64,000 nucleotides of DNA from Myxococcales bacterium (GTDB taxonomy: Bacteria > Myxococcota_A > Polyangia > Nannocystales > Nannocystaceae), in contig JACKDU010000007.1 in the NCBI GenBank assembly GCA_020633335.1, positions 124,001 through 188,000 on the forward strand. Direction: 5' to 3'. Of the stretch, positions 8,063 through 15,530 are shown piece after piece (position 1 is the stretch's first letter; each line of letters begins with the position of its first letter). The position numbers and the translations under genes are program-made. Below the pieces are notes generated by a model. It was given only the letters and a program-made list of their open reading frames with translations, did not search any database and was not told the DNA's origin.

Positions 8063-8379
8063 AGCGCGACCGAGCGGCCGAGCTTGTCGCCGACCACGCG
8101 GGCGAGCGTCGTCATCAGCTCGTCGTCGGTGCGGCGGGCGATCCATCGCTGGGTCGGGGGATCGTAGTCGAAGTGCCAGGCGGTCGTCCCGGCCGCCATC
8201 CAGATCTGGCCGGCCGCGCTGTGGGCGTTGATCACGAAGCGATCGCCGCCCTCGAAGGCGAGCGTCAGGACGTCGCCGGCGAGATCCACGTCGAGGCGAT
8301 CGTCGTCGAGATCGCCGAGGACCTCGTCGATCCGCTCGAGGGCCTGCGCCGAGAGGCGGTGAAATTCCTTGGCGTCCAT
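8059..8379 (-). CDS. cyaY: Iron donor protein CyaY (bacterial frataxin)
   Basis: CyaY binds iron and modulates Fe-S cluster assembly on the scaffold complex in the cytoplasm. The 106-residue product from ATG 8379 has the normal frataxin length. An acidic first helix (FHRLSAQALERIDEVLGDLDDDRLD) is followed by beta strands LTLAFEGGDRFVINA, QIWMAA and AWHFDY, then RWIARRTDDELMTTLARVVGDKLG, matching the frataxin fold order. It is the first gene of a leftward run with a lipoprotein gene and folK; the stop overlaps the probable start of the next gene. No isc or suf genes lie nearby. Confidence 0.85.
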   Translation of the reverse strand: MDAKEFHRLSAQALERIDEVLGDLDDDRLDVDLAGDVLTLAFEGGDRFVINAHSAAGQIWMAAGTTAWHFDYDPPTQRWIARRTDDELMTTLARVVGDKLGRSVAL

Positions 8380-8413
8380 GGTGGCGGCAGCTTGCGAGAG
8401 GTCGCGCCGCGGG

Positions 8414-8806
8414 TCAATTCGCGCCGGCCTCGGCGGCCGCCGGCGCGCCCTCTCCTGCCGCGTCGGCCGCGGCCTTCGCCTCACCCTCGCTGCCTGCCGC
8501 CTCCGCCGGGGCCTTCGCCTCACCGACGCCGCCCGGGCTCGGCGCGGCCTCCCCCGCCTCGATCCGCGGGGGCACGCCGAACATCTCCTGCGCCTGCTCC
8601 GGCGTCACCTCGAGGACCTCGACCGAGCGCCCGTCGGGGAGCCTGTACTCGCGCGAGGGCAGCCCGGTCTCGCCGCTCGGGGAGGTCGCCGCGGCCTCGG
8701 CCGCCTTCTCCTCCTGGTGGCGGTCCCAGGCCCGCCAGCCGAAGAAGGCGATGAGCGTCCCGTAGACCACGAAGCGGATCAGGATTCCCTTGCGCGGGAG
8801 AGGCAT
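8414..8806 (-). CDS. Small single-pass membrane protein with Ala/Glu-rich tail
   Basis: This encodes 130 residues from ATG 8806. After a basic start (MPLPRKG) there is one transmembrane helix at about residues 8-24 (ILIRFVVYGTLIAFFGW). A short globular part (LPDGRSVEVLEVTPEQAQEMFGVP, written here only as its two ends LPDGRS and EMFGVP) comes next, then about 50 residues of low-complexity Ala/Glu/Gly. It is the last gene of the leftward pair with the lipoprotein gene at 8872. No family recognised. Confidence 0.6.
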   Translation of the reverse strand: MPLPRKGILIRFVVYGTLIAFFGWRAWDRHQEEKAAEAAATSPSGETGLPSREYRLPDGRSVEVLEVTPEQAQEMFGVPPRIEAGEAAPSPGGVGEAKAPAEAAGSEGEAKAAADAAGEGAPAAAEAGAN

Positions 8807-8871
8807 GGCGATGACTTTGCAGCACCGGGCGAGGCCCGGCAAGACGTCGTCGACGGCCGCCCCGCCGGCGC

Positions 8872-9600
8872 TCAGGGGGTCGACGTGAAGTCGATCGTCC
8901 GCTCGGTCGCCGCGATCAGCCGCGAGTCGGCGTGGAAGGGCTCGCCCGCCCGGCTCACCAGCGGCAGCACCTCCTCGCGGTAGACCTCGACGAAGGCCGC
9001 GCACGACGCCTTGTCCTCGAGGAGGCCGCTGGCGACCGAGAGCGCGCCGGCCGGGACGCTGTGGGCGCCGACATCCGCGACCTCGGCGCGGTAGAGCGGA
9101 TCGAGGCAGGAGCCGCCGCCGATCTCGTCCTGGACGATCACGACGACCGCGGCGGGCTCGCCGAGGAAGGGCGACCAGGCGACGCTGAGCGGCGACGCGC
9201 GGCTGATCGACGCGCCGTTCGCCGGCGCGTTGATGGCGAGGGGCGGCGCGTCGGCGGTGACCTGGACCTCGTGGCGCTCCTCCTCGCGGGTCACGGCGAT
9301 CGTGTAGGTGGTCGCCGGCTCGGCGAGGTTGAGGGCAAAGACCGTGTTGCCGCTCGGCTTGCGGACCGCGGCCGCGACCTGACCGTTCACCTCGACCGTG
9401 TCGTCGACGCAGAAGCCCCGCGAGATCGACGAGCCGACCGCCGCGAAGGCGAGCTCGACCCGGACGTTGGTGCCGGTGTCGTCGACCCGGGCGGTGAGGA
9501 CGATCTCGGCGTTGGGGTCGGCGCAGAGCGTCCCCGAGGTGTCGATCGTGCAGGCGAGCCCTGCGAGCGCGCCAGCGAGCGCGAGCGCGCGCGCGCTCAT
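8872..9600 (-). CDS. Predicted lipoprotein, beta-rich
   Basis: This encodes 242 residues from ATG 9600; an in-frame ATG at 9633 would add an Arg-rich leader and is less likely. The signal peptide (ARALALAGALAGLA) ends at Cys17. Four or more further cysteines (TLCAD, GFCVDD, GSCLD, KASCAAF) suggest disulfides outside the cytoplasm. The sequence alternates strands and turns (VRVELAFAAV, TTYTIAVTREEERHEVQV, PLSVAWSPF), as in fibronectin-type or immunoglobulin-like sandwiches. No catalytic motif is visible. Function unknown. Confidence 0.7.
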   Translation of the reverse strand: MSARALALAGALAGLACTIDTSGTLCADPNAEIVLTARVDDTGTNVRVELAFAAVGSSISRGFCVDDTVEVNGQVAAAVRKPSGNTVFALNLAEPATTYTIAVTREEERHEVQVTADAPPLAINAPANGASISRASPLSVAWSPFLGEPAAVVVIVQDEIGGGSCLDPLYRAEVADVGAHSVPAGALSVASGLLEDKASCAAFVEVYREEVLPLVSRAGEPFHADSRLIAATERTIDFTSTP

Positions 9601-9675
9601 CCTCGGGGGCGATCGTCGACGGGGCCTGGCCATCCTCGCCGCCGATGATCGCCGCTCCCCGCGGCCGCGGCAAGG

Positions 9676-10116
9676 TCAGCCGAAGAGCGCGGGCTTGACC
9701 ACCGCCATGATCACCACGAGGAGGAGGACCACGGTCGGCGCCTCGTTGATCATCCGGCACTGGCGCGAGGTCAGGGCGCAGGTCCCGGCGGCGAGGTCAC
9801 GGCGGACCTTGCCGCTGTAGAAGTGATAGGCGAAGAGGCCGGCGAGCGCGATCAGCTTGACGATGAACCACGGCTGCTCGAGGTAGCCCATCGGCGAGCG
9901 CGACCAGAGGAGCACGCCGAAGAGCGTCGTGAAGATCATCGCCGGCCAGCAGATCCCGCGGTAGAGGCGGCGCTCCATCACCTCGAAGAGCGCGGTGATC
10001 TCCGGCTTGGCCTTGTTCTCGACGTGATAGACGTAGAGCCGGAAGATGTAGAAGAGCCCGGCGAACCACGTCACCACGCCGATGATGTGCAGCGCTCGCA
10101 GCCAGTTGTAGCTCAC
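9676..10116 (-). CDS. hemJ: Protoporphyrinogen IX oxidase HemJ (CopD-like membrane protein)
   Basis: HemJ is the membrane enzyme that oxidises protoporphyrinogen IX to protoporphyrin IX, the penultimate step of haem synthesis in many bacteria without HemG or HemY. The 146-residue product has four hydrophobic helices. His10 in RALHIIGVVTWFAGLFYI and Lys87 in FIVKLIALAG are the characteristic His and Lys positions of the family, and LYRGICWPAM is also typical. The start is ATG 10116. It stands 22 bp after queE on the same strand. Other haem genes are not in the window. Confidence 0.88.
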   Translation of the reverse strand: MSYNWLRALHIIGVVTWFAGLFYIFRLYVYHVENKAKPEITALFEVMERRLYRGICWPAMIFTTLFGVLLWSRSPMGYLEQPWFIVKLIALAGLFAYHFYSGKVRRDLAAGTCALTSRQCRMINEAPTVVLLLVVIMAVVKPALFG

Positions 10117-10137
10117 GGCGCGACCATAGCAGCCCGC

Positions 10138-10869
10138 TCAGGTCCCGGGCGTGTGGCCGTAGAGCTGGATGTGCAGGCGCTGCCCGAGGCGAAAGCCGCG
10201 CTCGACGCAGGCGACGCCGATCCGGCGGTAGGCGACCGCGAGCGCGCCCGGGTCGACGGTCTCGGGCATCAGGAAGACCTGCGCGCGCGCGGCCCCCTCG
10301 ACCTCGAGGGTCGTGAGGAGGCTCTCGATCTCCTCGAGGTCCTCGCTCAGGCCCGGCTCCTCCCCGCGGACGACGAACTTGAGCTGCCAGGGGAAGGCCC
10401 CGAGGAGGCGCCGGAGGTTGGCGACGTCGAGGCGTCGACCCTCGTGCGCGCGGGCCCACCGCGGGTCCCGCTCCCAGGGGGTGCTGTGGGCGAGCTTGGG
10501 GCTCAGCGAGATCAGGTCGCAGGCGAGGTCGTCGAGCCAGACGGTGCCGGCGCTCTCGATCGTGATGTGGTGAGCGGCGGCCCGCAGGCGCCGGGTGAGC
10601 GCGGCGAGGGCCGGGAAGAGGAGCGGCTCGCCGCCGGTGAGGACGACGTGCGGCGGTCCGCGTCGGCAGAAATCGACGATCTCATCGACCTCGGCCTGGA
10701 CGCCCTCGGGCGCCCACGAGGTCGCCGGCGAGTCGCACCAGACGCAGCGGAGGTTGCAGCCGCTGACCCGGACGAAGGAGCTCGGGACGCCGACCAGCGA
10801 GCCCTCGCCCTGGAGCGAGACGAAGCGCTCCTGGATCCGGAGGAGCGAGCGGCTGGCGGCGCCGGACAT
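10138..10869 (-). CDS. queE: 7-carboxy-7-deazaguanine synthase QueE
   Basis: QueE is a radical-SAM enzyme that converts 6-carboxytetrahydropterin to 7-carboxy-7-deazaguanine in queuosine precursor synthesis. The 243-residue product carries the cluster-binding cysteines Cys38, Cys42 and Cys45 in CNLRCVWCDS, directly after LQGEGSLVG and SFVRVSG. VVLTGGEPLLFP is the GGE-type motif that contacts SAM. Later blocks KLAHSTPW and QLKFVVRGEE also fit. The start is ATG 10869, divergent from asnS with a 68-bp gap. Other queuosine genes are absent from the window. Confidence 0.93.
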   Translation of the reverse strand: MSGAASRSLLRIQERFVSLQGEGSLVGVPSSFVRVSGCNLRCVWCDSPATSWAPEGVQAEVDEIVDFCRRGPPHVVLTGGEPLLFPALAALTRRLRAAAHHITIESAGTVWLDDLACDLISLSPKLAHSTPWERDPRWARAHEGRRLDVANLRRLLGAFPWQLKFVVRGEEPGLSEDLEEIESLLTTLEVEGAARAQVFLMPETVDPGALAVAYRRIGVACVERGFRLGQRLHIQLYGHTPGT

Positions 10870-10937
10870 CCGGGAGAAGTGCCACAGGTCGCCGCCGCCT
10901 GCCAGACCCGGCCGGCCTCTGCTACCCTCCGACGCCC

Positions 10938-12329
10938 ATGCAGACCCCGCGCACCAAGATCGCCGACGCCCTCCGCCTCGATCCCCCGCAGGCCGGCCTC
11001 CGGGTCAAGGGCTGGCTGCGGACCAACCGCGTCAGCAAGCAGGTCGTCTTCCTCGAGCTCAACGACGGCTCCTGCTTCGCCAACATCCAGGCGGTGTGCG
11101 GCGAGGAGCTCGCCAACCTCGAGGAGATCCGTCACTTCACGACCGGCTCGGCGGTCGAGATCGTCGGCGAGCTGATCGCGTCGCCGGCCAAGGGGCAGCG
11201 GGTCGAGCTCCGGGCGACCGAGGTCAAGCTCATCGGCCGGGCCGACCCCTCGTACCCGCTCCAGAAGAAGCGCGCCTCCTTCGAGTACCTGCGCTCGGTC
11301 GCCCACCTGCGGGTCCGCACCAACACCTTCGGCGCGGTCTTCCGCACCCGCTCGACCCTCGCGCAGGCGGTCCACCGCTTCTTCCAGGAGCGCGGCTTCT
11401 ACTACGTCCACACGCCGATCATCACCGCCGCCGACTGCGAGGGCGCGGGCGAGATGTTCAACGTCACGACCTTCGACGTCGGCGCGCCCGCCCGCGGCGA
11501 CAACGGCAAGATCGACTGGCACCAGGACTTCTTCAGCCGGCCGACCTACCTGACGGTCTCCGGGCAGCTCAACGGCGAGACCTTCGCGCTCGGCCTCTCG
11601 GACATCTACACCTTCGGCCCGACCTTCCGCGCCGAGAACTCGAACACCCCGCGCCACGTCGCCGAGTTCTGGATGATCGAGCCGGAGATGGCCTGGTACG
11701 ACCTCGACGACGACGCGACCCTCGCCGAGGAGTTCGTCAAGCACCTCCTGCGGACGGCGCTCAGCGAGTGCTCCGAGGACCTCGCGTTCTTCAACGATCG
11801 GATCGACCCCGGGCTCGTCGCCCGCCTCGAGCACGTCGTCAACTCGGGCTTCGAGCGCATGCGCTACGCCGAGGCGGTCGAGCGCCTGCAGGCGAGCGGC
11901 CAGAGCTTCGAATTCCCGGTCTTCTTCGGCGCCAACCTCCAGGCCGAGCACGAGCGCTACCTGACCGAGACGATCGTCGGTCGGCCGGTCTTCGTCCTCG
12001 ACTACCCCAAGGAGATCAAGGCGTTCTACATGCGCCGCAACGACGACGGCCGGACGGTCGCGGCGATGGATCTCCTGGTGCCGAAGATCGGCGAGCTGAT
12101 CGGCGGCTCGCAGCGCGAGGAGCGGCTCGACGTCCTCGAGGAGACGATCAAGGAGGCCGGCCTCGACGCGGAGACCTACTCCTGGTACCTCGACACGCGC
12201 CGCTTCGGCACCGCCCCGCACGCCGGCTTCGGCCTCGGCTTCGAGCGCCTGCTGATGTACGTCACCGGGATGGAGAACATCCGCGACGTCATCCCCTTCC
12301 CGCGGACGCCGCGGAACTGCGACTTCTAG
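10938..12329 (+). CDS. asnS: Asparagine--tRNA ligase
   Basis: This class IIb aminoacyl-tRNA synthetase charges tRNA-Asn with asparagine. The 463-residue product shows the N-terminal OB-fold anticodon-binding domain (LRVKGWLRTNRVSKQVVFLE within the first 45 residues) and the catalytic core: TPIITAADCEGAGEMF, the motif 2 loop FRAENSNTPRHVAEFWMIEP, and motif 3 GFGLGFERLLMY near residue 430, ending in PRTPRNCDF. Length and end match bacterial AsnRS rather than AspRS. It is monocistronic and divergent from queE. Confidence 0.97.
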   Translation: MQTPRTKIADALRLDPPQAGLRVKGWLRTNRVSKQVVFLELNDGSCFANIQAVCGEELANLEEIRHFTTGSAVEIVGELIASPAKGQRVELRATEVKLIGRADPSYPLQKKRASFEYLRSVAHLRVRTNTFGAVFRTRSTLAQAVHRFFQERGFYYVHTPIITAADCEGAGEMFNVTTFDVGAPARGDNGKIDWHQDFFSRPTYLTVSGQLNGETFALGLSDIYTFGPTFRAENSNTPRHVAEFWMIEPEMAWYDLDDDATLAEEFVKHLLRTALSECSEDLAFFNDRIDPGLVARLEHVVNSGFERMRYAEAVERLQASGQSFEFPVFFGANLQAEHERYLTETIVGRPVFVLDYPKEIKAFYMRRNDDGRTVAAMDLLVPKIGELIGGSQREERLDVLEETIKEAGLDAETYSWYLDTRRFGTAPHAGFGLGFERLLMYVTGMENIRDVIPFPRTPRNCDF

Positions 12330-12800
12330 CCCCGCAGATCCTCTGGGGGCCGCGATCCGGTGCGCCGGCGCGGCCCCCCGAAATCAGGCCGAAGGGACAG
12401 ATCCGCGGGCGCGGGGATGGCGGCGCGGGCGCCCGGGGGCTTGCCCTGGCGCACGACGACGGCGATGCGAGCGCCAGGCCACCGGAGTGCGCCACCATCG
12501 CACCGCGGCAATCGGCCATCGGGCCAAGTGCCAGCCGAGGCATCGTGCCAGCGAGAATCCTGGGCAAAAAACCGCCTGTTTTGGCCGAGTTAGCCGCAGA
12601 GTTGCGAAATCGACTAGCGCCACCATGGGGCAAAGGCTAGCCTGCATTCATGGGGTGACGACCGACATGGCTCATCAGAAGGATCGTCAAGACGGTGCAA
12701 AGGGAGTGAAGGTCTGACCTGGGCCTGCGTCCAAGCCCGGGTCGGTTGCACGCAGCCACTACGTCCAGCCCTTTAGCCTCGGGAAAGAAGGAATAGTCTT
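12330..12800. other. 470-bp intergenic region without a recognisable gene
   Basis: The stretch is less G+C-rich than its flanks from about 12540 on. It contains a CTAGC...GCTAG inverted repeat near 12615-12640, an AAGGGACAG word at 12393-12400, and a hairpin at 12716-12743. Short open frames here have no coding character. It probably holds the promoter of the gene at 12801. Confidence 0.5.
12716..12743 (+). terminator. Hairpin upstream of the gene at 12801
   Basis: GACCTGGGC (12716-12724) pairs with GCCCGGGTC (12735-12743) over 9 bp, one a G-T pair, around a 10-nt loop. No T-run follows. It could be a terminator or a leader hairpin for the gene at 12801. Confidence 0.4.
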
Positions 12801-13256
12801 ATGTACCTGCGAAGAAACAAGGTCCGATGTGGAGAAACCCGCCGCACCTACCTGTCGATCGCGCACAACGTGTGGTGGGCAGGCGAGGGGAGCAAGAAGG
12901 CGCAGAGTCGCCCGGTCGTCGTCGCCAGCTTCGGCGTCGAGGATCGCGTCGACGTCGAGCTCGCGCGCGAGCTGGTCGCAGCGGTCGAGCGCTGCGCGCC
13001 GAAGTTCCCCAACCGCCGCGGTGAAGGCAAGGCTGCGACGATGCGTGTCGCCCAGGAGATCAGGAAGATCGAGCCCTTCCTCAAGGTCCTCGCCAGCCGG
13101 AAGCTCGGGCTCTCGGCTCACCTGCCCCCTGGGCCAGAGCGCGAGGCGATCCTCGACGCGCTGATCCGCGACAAGCTCGCTGAGCCCGACGGAATCAGCC
13201 GCGATCTCCGGGAGGAGGCGATCCTCTCGTCCCTCCGCGATCACCTCTCGACGTAG
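12801..13256 (+). CDS. Small protein resembling the N-terminal part of an IS1634/IS4-type transposase
   Basis: This encodes 151 residues from ATG 12801 with GAAGGA about 9 nt upstream. The opening MYLRRNKVRCGETRRTYLSI and the following VVVASFGVEDRV resemble the N-terminal region of IS1634-type transposases (MYIRR...K.Y..YL.VE...v..lG). The catalytic DDE domain that should follow is absent: the protein becomes helical and charged and stops. No inverted repeats or target duplication were seen around it. It may be a decayed or domesticated transposase fragment, or an unrelated host protein sharing the small N-terminal domain. Two tandem terminators follow directly. Confidence 0.55.
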   Translation: MYLRRNKVRCGETRRTYLSIAHNVWWAGEGSKKAQSRPVVVASFGVEDRVDVELARELVAAVERCAPKFPNRRGEGKAATMRVAQEIRKIEPFLKVLASRKLGLSAHLPPGPEREAILDALIRDKLAEPDGISRDLREEAILSSLRDHLST

Positions 13257-13283
13257 CCTCCCGGCCCCGTCAGAGCCCCAACG

Positions 13284-13313
13284 AGCCCGCGCCAGCCCTG
13301 CTGGTCGCGGGCT
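13284..13313 (+). terminator. Terminator hairpin, copy 1 of a tandem pair
   Basis: AGCCCGCG (13284-13291) pairs with CGCGGGCT (13306-13313) and is followed by TTGTCGTT. It lies 28 bp after the stop of the gene at 12801. The whole 43-bp block 13279-13321 is repeated almost exactly at 13353-13395. Confidence 0.75.
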
Positions 13314-13357
13314 TTGTCGTTCAGGGGGATCTCCGCCTCCCCCTCGCCGCGTCAACG

Positions 13358-13387
13358 AGCCCGCGCCAGCCCTGCCGGTCGCGGGCT
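13358..13387 (+). terminator. Terminator hairpin, copy 2 of a tandem pair
   Basis: The same AGCCCGCG/CGCGGGCT stem recurs at 13358-13365 and 13380-13387, inside a 43-bp block differing from copy 1 at only about three positions. It sits between convergent genes and could serve both strands. Confidence 0.7.
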
Positions 13388-13414
13388 TCGTCGTCTCCGC
13401 GGCCCGCCGGCCGC

Positions 13415-13987
13415 TCAGCCGAGGAGCTCGAGGATCAGCGAGGCCGGCAGCGGCTCGTCGAGCCGGCGCGAGATGAAGACGTTGCTCCGCCCCCGCCGGA
13501 TCAGGGTGCCGGCGCCGAGGCGAGGCGCGAAGACCTCCATCACCTGCACGGCCTCGCCGTCGAGGTCGCGGGCGCTCGCGTTCGCCTCGAAGTCCGGGCG
13601 GCTCAGCGGCTTGTTGTTGACGAAGACCTCGCTGAGGAATTCCACCGGGACCGCGAAGTCGATCGCCTTGCCGACGAGCTCCGCGCGCAGCTCCTCCGGG
13701 ACCCCCTCGGGCAGGCCGTTCTCGACCGCGCTGATCATGTACTTGCGGAGGATCTCGGTCTCGCCGAGCTCCGCCTTGGGCGCGACCACGAGGCCGCGCT
13801 CGTCGAGGACATGGTGGAGCCCCGAGCGGACGGCCGCCGAGCGGGCGGCCATCGCCTGCTCCTCGGCCGCGCGCTGGGCCGAGCGGCGCTTGTTGTCCTC
13901 GTCGATCGACACCGTCGGCCGCTTGCTCGTCGGCGCGCGGCCACCGGCCGCCTCGGGCGCATGCGCGCGCCCCTCTCGCGGGCTCTG
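13415..13987 (-). CDS. C-terminal part of an apparently frameshifted hypothetical gene
   Basis: This frame carries about 190 residues of good coding character: SKRPTVSIDEDNKRRSAQRA, a helical EEQAMAARSAAVRSGLHHVL, then LGETEILRKYMISAVENGLP and a C-terminal domain with FAVPVEFLSEVFVNNKPLSR and VFISRRLDEPLPA, ending in LILELLG. It lacks a convincing start of its own. The frame next to it on the same strand (13735-14631) holds a sensible N-terminal half that turns into Arg-rich nonsense near 14000. Together they would make one protein of about 400 residues. No family recognised. Either a one-base indel in the GC-rich linker, or an assembly error. Confidence 0.55.
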   Translation of the reverse strand, partial: QSPREGRAHAPEAAGGRAPTSKRPTVSIDEDNKRRSAQRAAEEQAMAARSAAVRSGLHHVLDERGLVVAPKAELGETEILRKYMISAVENGLPEGVPEELRAELVGKAIDFAVPVEFLSEVFVNNKPLSRPDFEANASARDLDGEAVQVMEVFAPRLGAGTLIRRGRSNVFISRRLDEPLPASLILELLG

Positions 13988-14631
13988 CGCGCGCGGCGCG
14001 CCTGCTCGCGCCCGCGGGCCTGCGCCGGAGCGCCGCGCGGCGCCGGCGGCGGCTCGTCGAAGTCCTCCTCGTCCTCCCCGTCGGGCTGCCCGGCGAGGAT
14101 CATCAGGAGCTGCTGATCGTCGCCGGTCGGCTCGGCCAGCGAGATCGACACCCGCGGGCCGCCGGGGAACGCGTCGGCGATGTCCGCGAGCGAGAGCTGC
14201 ATCTGCTGGCAGAGCCGGCTCACCGGCCACTGATCGTCCGGGGTGCCGGCTGGGATCGAGTCGGGGGTCGCGTCGTGGGCGACCAGGACCTGGCCGCGCT
14301 GGGCGACGATGAAGCCCTCGCGGCGCTCGGGGCCCGAGCGGACGTAGTAGATGAAGCACTGCCGGGGCAGCACCTGGCTCGCGTAGATCGCCAGGTCCGC
14401 GTTCTCGCGCCAGAACTCCGCCGGATCATCGCCGATGAGGGCGCCGTTGATCCGCGCGAGCGCGATCGGCGCGGTCGGATGGCGGGCGATCTCAAGGGAC
14501 GCGCCGAGGATGTTGCGGGCCTTCGAGGCCAGCCCCTCGGCGAGCACCGCGGCCAGCAGCGTCGGCCGGAACATGTCCAGCTGGAAGAGGATGCCTCCGT
14601 GGCTTGGCTGCGTCGCTAGTGTCGGTTGCAT
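13735..14631 (-). CDS. N-terminal part of an apparently frameshifted hypothetical gene
   Basis: From ATG 14631 the first 200 or so codons look genuine: a helical MFRPTLLAAVLAEGLASKAR, then QCFIYYVRSGPERREGFIVA and an acidic DGEDEEDFDE stretch. Beyond roughly 14000 this frame becomes Arg-rich and out of character, while the same-strand frame ending at 13415 becomes protein-like. The switch falls in GCGCGC-rich DNA between about 13970 and 14050. The product may therefore be a single two-domain protein with a charged Ala/Arg linker. Function unknown; the N-terminal part has no signal peptide and looks cytoplasmic. Confidence 0.55.
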   Translation of the reverse strand: MQPTLATQPSHGGILFQLDMFRPTLLAAVLAEGLASKARNILGASLEIARHPTAPIALARINGALIGDDPAEFWRENADLAIYASQVLPRQCFIYYVRSGPERREGFIVAQRGQVLVAHDATPDSIPAGTPDDQWPVSRLCQQMQLSLADIADAFPGGPRVSISLAEPTGDDQQLLMILAGQPDGEDEEDFDEPPPAPRGAPAQARGREQARRARRARERGARMRPRRPVAARRRASGRRCRSTRTTSAARPSARPRSRRWPPARRPSARGSTMSSTSAASWSRPRRSSARPRSSAST

Positions 14632-14646
14632 GGCGGGCGGAGCATA

Positions 14647-15288
14647 TTAGCCCGGCCCGAGGACAACCAGGGAGAACTGCCACTGGTTCGCGGCGAGATC
14701 GCGGGGAAAGCGGCCGACCGCGAGGACCGGCCCGCTGGCGACCGGGCAGGTGTAGAACTCCTTGTGAGCATTCTCAGCGTCGGCCGCGATCGCCGTCCAG
14801 GTGAGCGCGCAGAGCTCCGCGAGGCGCTCGAGGGCGCGGTGGACGAAGAGCCCGCTCTCCTCCTCATTGAGATCGGAGGCGACGAGGCCGACGACGCCGC
14901 GCTCGTCCATCTCGATCTCGAGGATCTCACCGAGGAGCTCGATCGGCGGCTGCGGGATGCAGTGGAAGGTGAGCTCGCCGTTCTCGCGGACGCGCTCCGG
15001 CTCGCGCCCGCAGAGGCGCTCGGCCAGGCGCGCGGCGTCGACGGTCGGCACCCCGGAGGCCATCGTCTCGGCGATATCGCCGAGCGTCCGCCCGATCTCT
15101 CGCCAGGCGCTCACGTCGTCCTCGTCGGCGTCCCCCTCGTGGCCCCGTCCATCGCCGCCGTCGCTCCCCTTGCCCGCGCCCTGGGCCCGCACCGCGTCGT
15201 CCCAGGCCGAGCGGGTCACCTCCTCGGCCCGGTTCGCGCAGCCGCACGCGAGCGCGAGGCCGAGGGCGATGAGGCGGCGACGGGGCAC
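14647..15288 (-). CDS. Predicted lipoprotein
   Basis: This encodes 213 residues from GTG 15288, chosen because VPRRRLIALGLALACGC is a compact lipoprotein signal (lipidation at Cys15 or Cys17). The frame is open far upstream but only as low-complexity antisense to hutF. A Gly/Asp-rich linker (GKGSDGGDGRGHEGDADEDD) follows the signal, then a folded domain with AERLCGREPERV, LTFHCIPQPPIELLGEILEI and an acidic end. Two cysteines could pair. No family recognised. Confidence 0.65.
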   Translation of the reverse strand: MPRRRLIALGLALACGCANRAEEVTRSAWDDAVRAQGAGKGSDGGDGRGHEGDADEDDVSAWREIGRTLGDIAETMASGVPTVDAARLAERLCGREPERVRENGELTFHCIPQPPIELLGEILEIEMDERGVVGLVASDLNEEESGLFVHRALERLAELCALTWTAIAADAENAHKEFYTCPVASGPVLAVGRFPRDLAANQWQFSLVVLGPG

Positions 15289-15530
15289 CCGCCTTGCGTA
15301 GCACCGGCGCGGAGAGGGCGAAAGCTCCGGGGGCGTTCGGCGACCCGGCCGAGGCCCGGGCCCGGCGCGGGCGCCCTGCCCTCCCCCCGAGCCAGGCGCG
15401 CGCGGCCGAGCGCGCGGCGCCGTCGAGGCGGTCGCGGCCGCGAGATCGGCTCCTCGGGGCCCGCTCGCACCCCGGACGCCGCGCTGGCGACGACGACCCG
15501 CGGACGGATCACCGTGCTCGCGCCGCCTCG

